A DNA stretch of 64,000 bases from the NCBI GenBank assembly GCA_024234675.1, contig JACKNU010000007.1:1-64000 (forward strand), read 5' to 3'. Below the pieces are notes generated by a model. It searched no databases and was not told the origin of the DNA. It saw only the letters and a program-made list of their open reading frames with translations. This DNA comes from Pseudomonadales bacterium (GTDB lineage: Bacteria; Pseudomonadota; Gammaproteobacteria; Pseudomonadales; Halieaceae). The position numbers were made by a program, and so were the translations under genes. Position 1 is the stretch's first letter; every line of letters begins with the position of its first letter. Shown in pieces: positions 63,777-64,000 of the stretch.

Positions 63777-64000
63777 ATGTCCATCTACGAACCCATCGCC
63801 TCCGACGATTCCCGCAGGCACCTGCAACTGCGCAGCCCGGTCAGCCTGGAACCCACCGGCGAGCTGGTATGCGCCAACGCGGAGGACGTAGCCGCTGCCA
63901 TTGCCCGCGCCAGGGCCGCCCAGCCCGCCTGGGCGGCCACCGGGATGCGAGAGCGCGCGGCCATCGTGCAGCGTGCCCTGCATCTGGTGCTGGAGATGCA
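63777..64000 (+). CDS. NAD(P)-dependent aldehyde dehydrogenase, partial (N-terminus only)
   Basis: The first 74 codons, cut by the window edge; GGGAG precedes the ATG at 63777. The segment LRSPVSLEPTGELVCANAED followed by VAAAIARARAAQPAWAA and RERAAIVQRALHLVLEM is the standard N-terminal start of aldehyde dehydrogenases. The catalytic Cys and Glu lie beyond the window. The substrate is unknown. Confidence 0.85.
   Translation, partial: MSIYEPIASDDSRRHLQLRSPVSLEPTGELVCANAEDVAAAIARARAAQPAWAATGMRERAAIVQRALHLVLEM

Overview
This is a GC-rich (roughly 60-65 % by eye), densely coding stretch of a Gram-negative chromosome. It has TonB-dependent and FadL/DcaP-type outer-membrane proteins, MlaA/PldA phospholipid maintenance, an RND metal pump, c-type cytochromes with PQQ propellers, heme A synthase and a DUF3417-type glycogen phosphorylase. 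This fits an aerobic, probably marine gammaproteobacterium of the Cellvibrionales/Halieaceae kind. That placement is inferred from gene content and was not confirmed by any search.

Layout. 1-9.4 kb: envelope genes. These are a patatin-like phospholipase (cut by the window edge), a TonB receptor, CorA, then a minus-strand run (lipoprotein, alpha/beta hydrolase, MlaA, orphan ABC substrate-binding protein) next to outer-membrane phospholipase A. 9.4-18.9 kb: membrane pyrophosphatase HppA, an unknown protein, a thiolase-family protein, an ABC-F ATPase (YbiT type), a bacterial pentameric ligand-gated ion channel homologue whose signal peptide begins upstream of any ordinary start codon, a DUF481 outer-membrane protein and a sulfotransferase. 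18.9-24.3 kb: a mobile, decayed island. It holds a truncated cation-diffusion facilitator, an IS4-family element inserted into a REP-like array with an 11-bp target duplication, a REP-associated tyrosine transposase (RAYT), and a beta-lactamase-fold hydrolase split by an IS5-family element whose removal restores the frame exactly. 24.4-30.6 kb: a cusCBA-type heavy-metal efflux operon led by a small Met/His/Cys-rich periplasmic protein. 30.7-43 kb: an MltF-like transglycosylase, then a divergent glycogen cluster (glgB-glgA-glgP leftward; glgC-GH57-malQ rightward) with dyad elements between the arms. 43.1-53.8 kb: a rightward oxidative block of a cytochrome P450, FadL, a DcaP-like porin, a cytochrome c/propeller protein, two PQQ-type dehydrogenases (one with a heme domain) and a TAG-like glycosylase. 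54-64 kb: heme A synthase, a thiolase gene remnant beside a 20-bp inverted repeat, ferrochelatase, a DUF533 protein, an NhaR-like regulator, a BI-1 family protein, a large acyl-CoA dehydrogenase, alanine dehydrogenase, a small methyltransferase, a ZIP transporter and the start of an aldehyde dehydrogenase.

How the parts work together. The glycogen cluster encodes synthesis (GlgC, GlgA, GlgB) and breakdown or remodelling (GlgP, MalQ, GH57). The oxidative block looks like a pathway that imports a hydrophobic or polymeric substrate through outer-membrane channels, hydroxylates it with P450 and oxidises alcohols in the periplasm with PQQ enzymes feeding cytochrome c; the substrate is unknown. No CRISPR array, tRNA, rRNA or replication origin was seen. 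I did not find a clearly new defence-type system. The most unusual items are the ion-channel start, the nested insertions in the REP/RAYT island, the thiolase remnant and the P450/porin/PQQ block.
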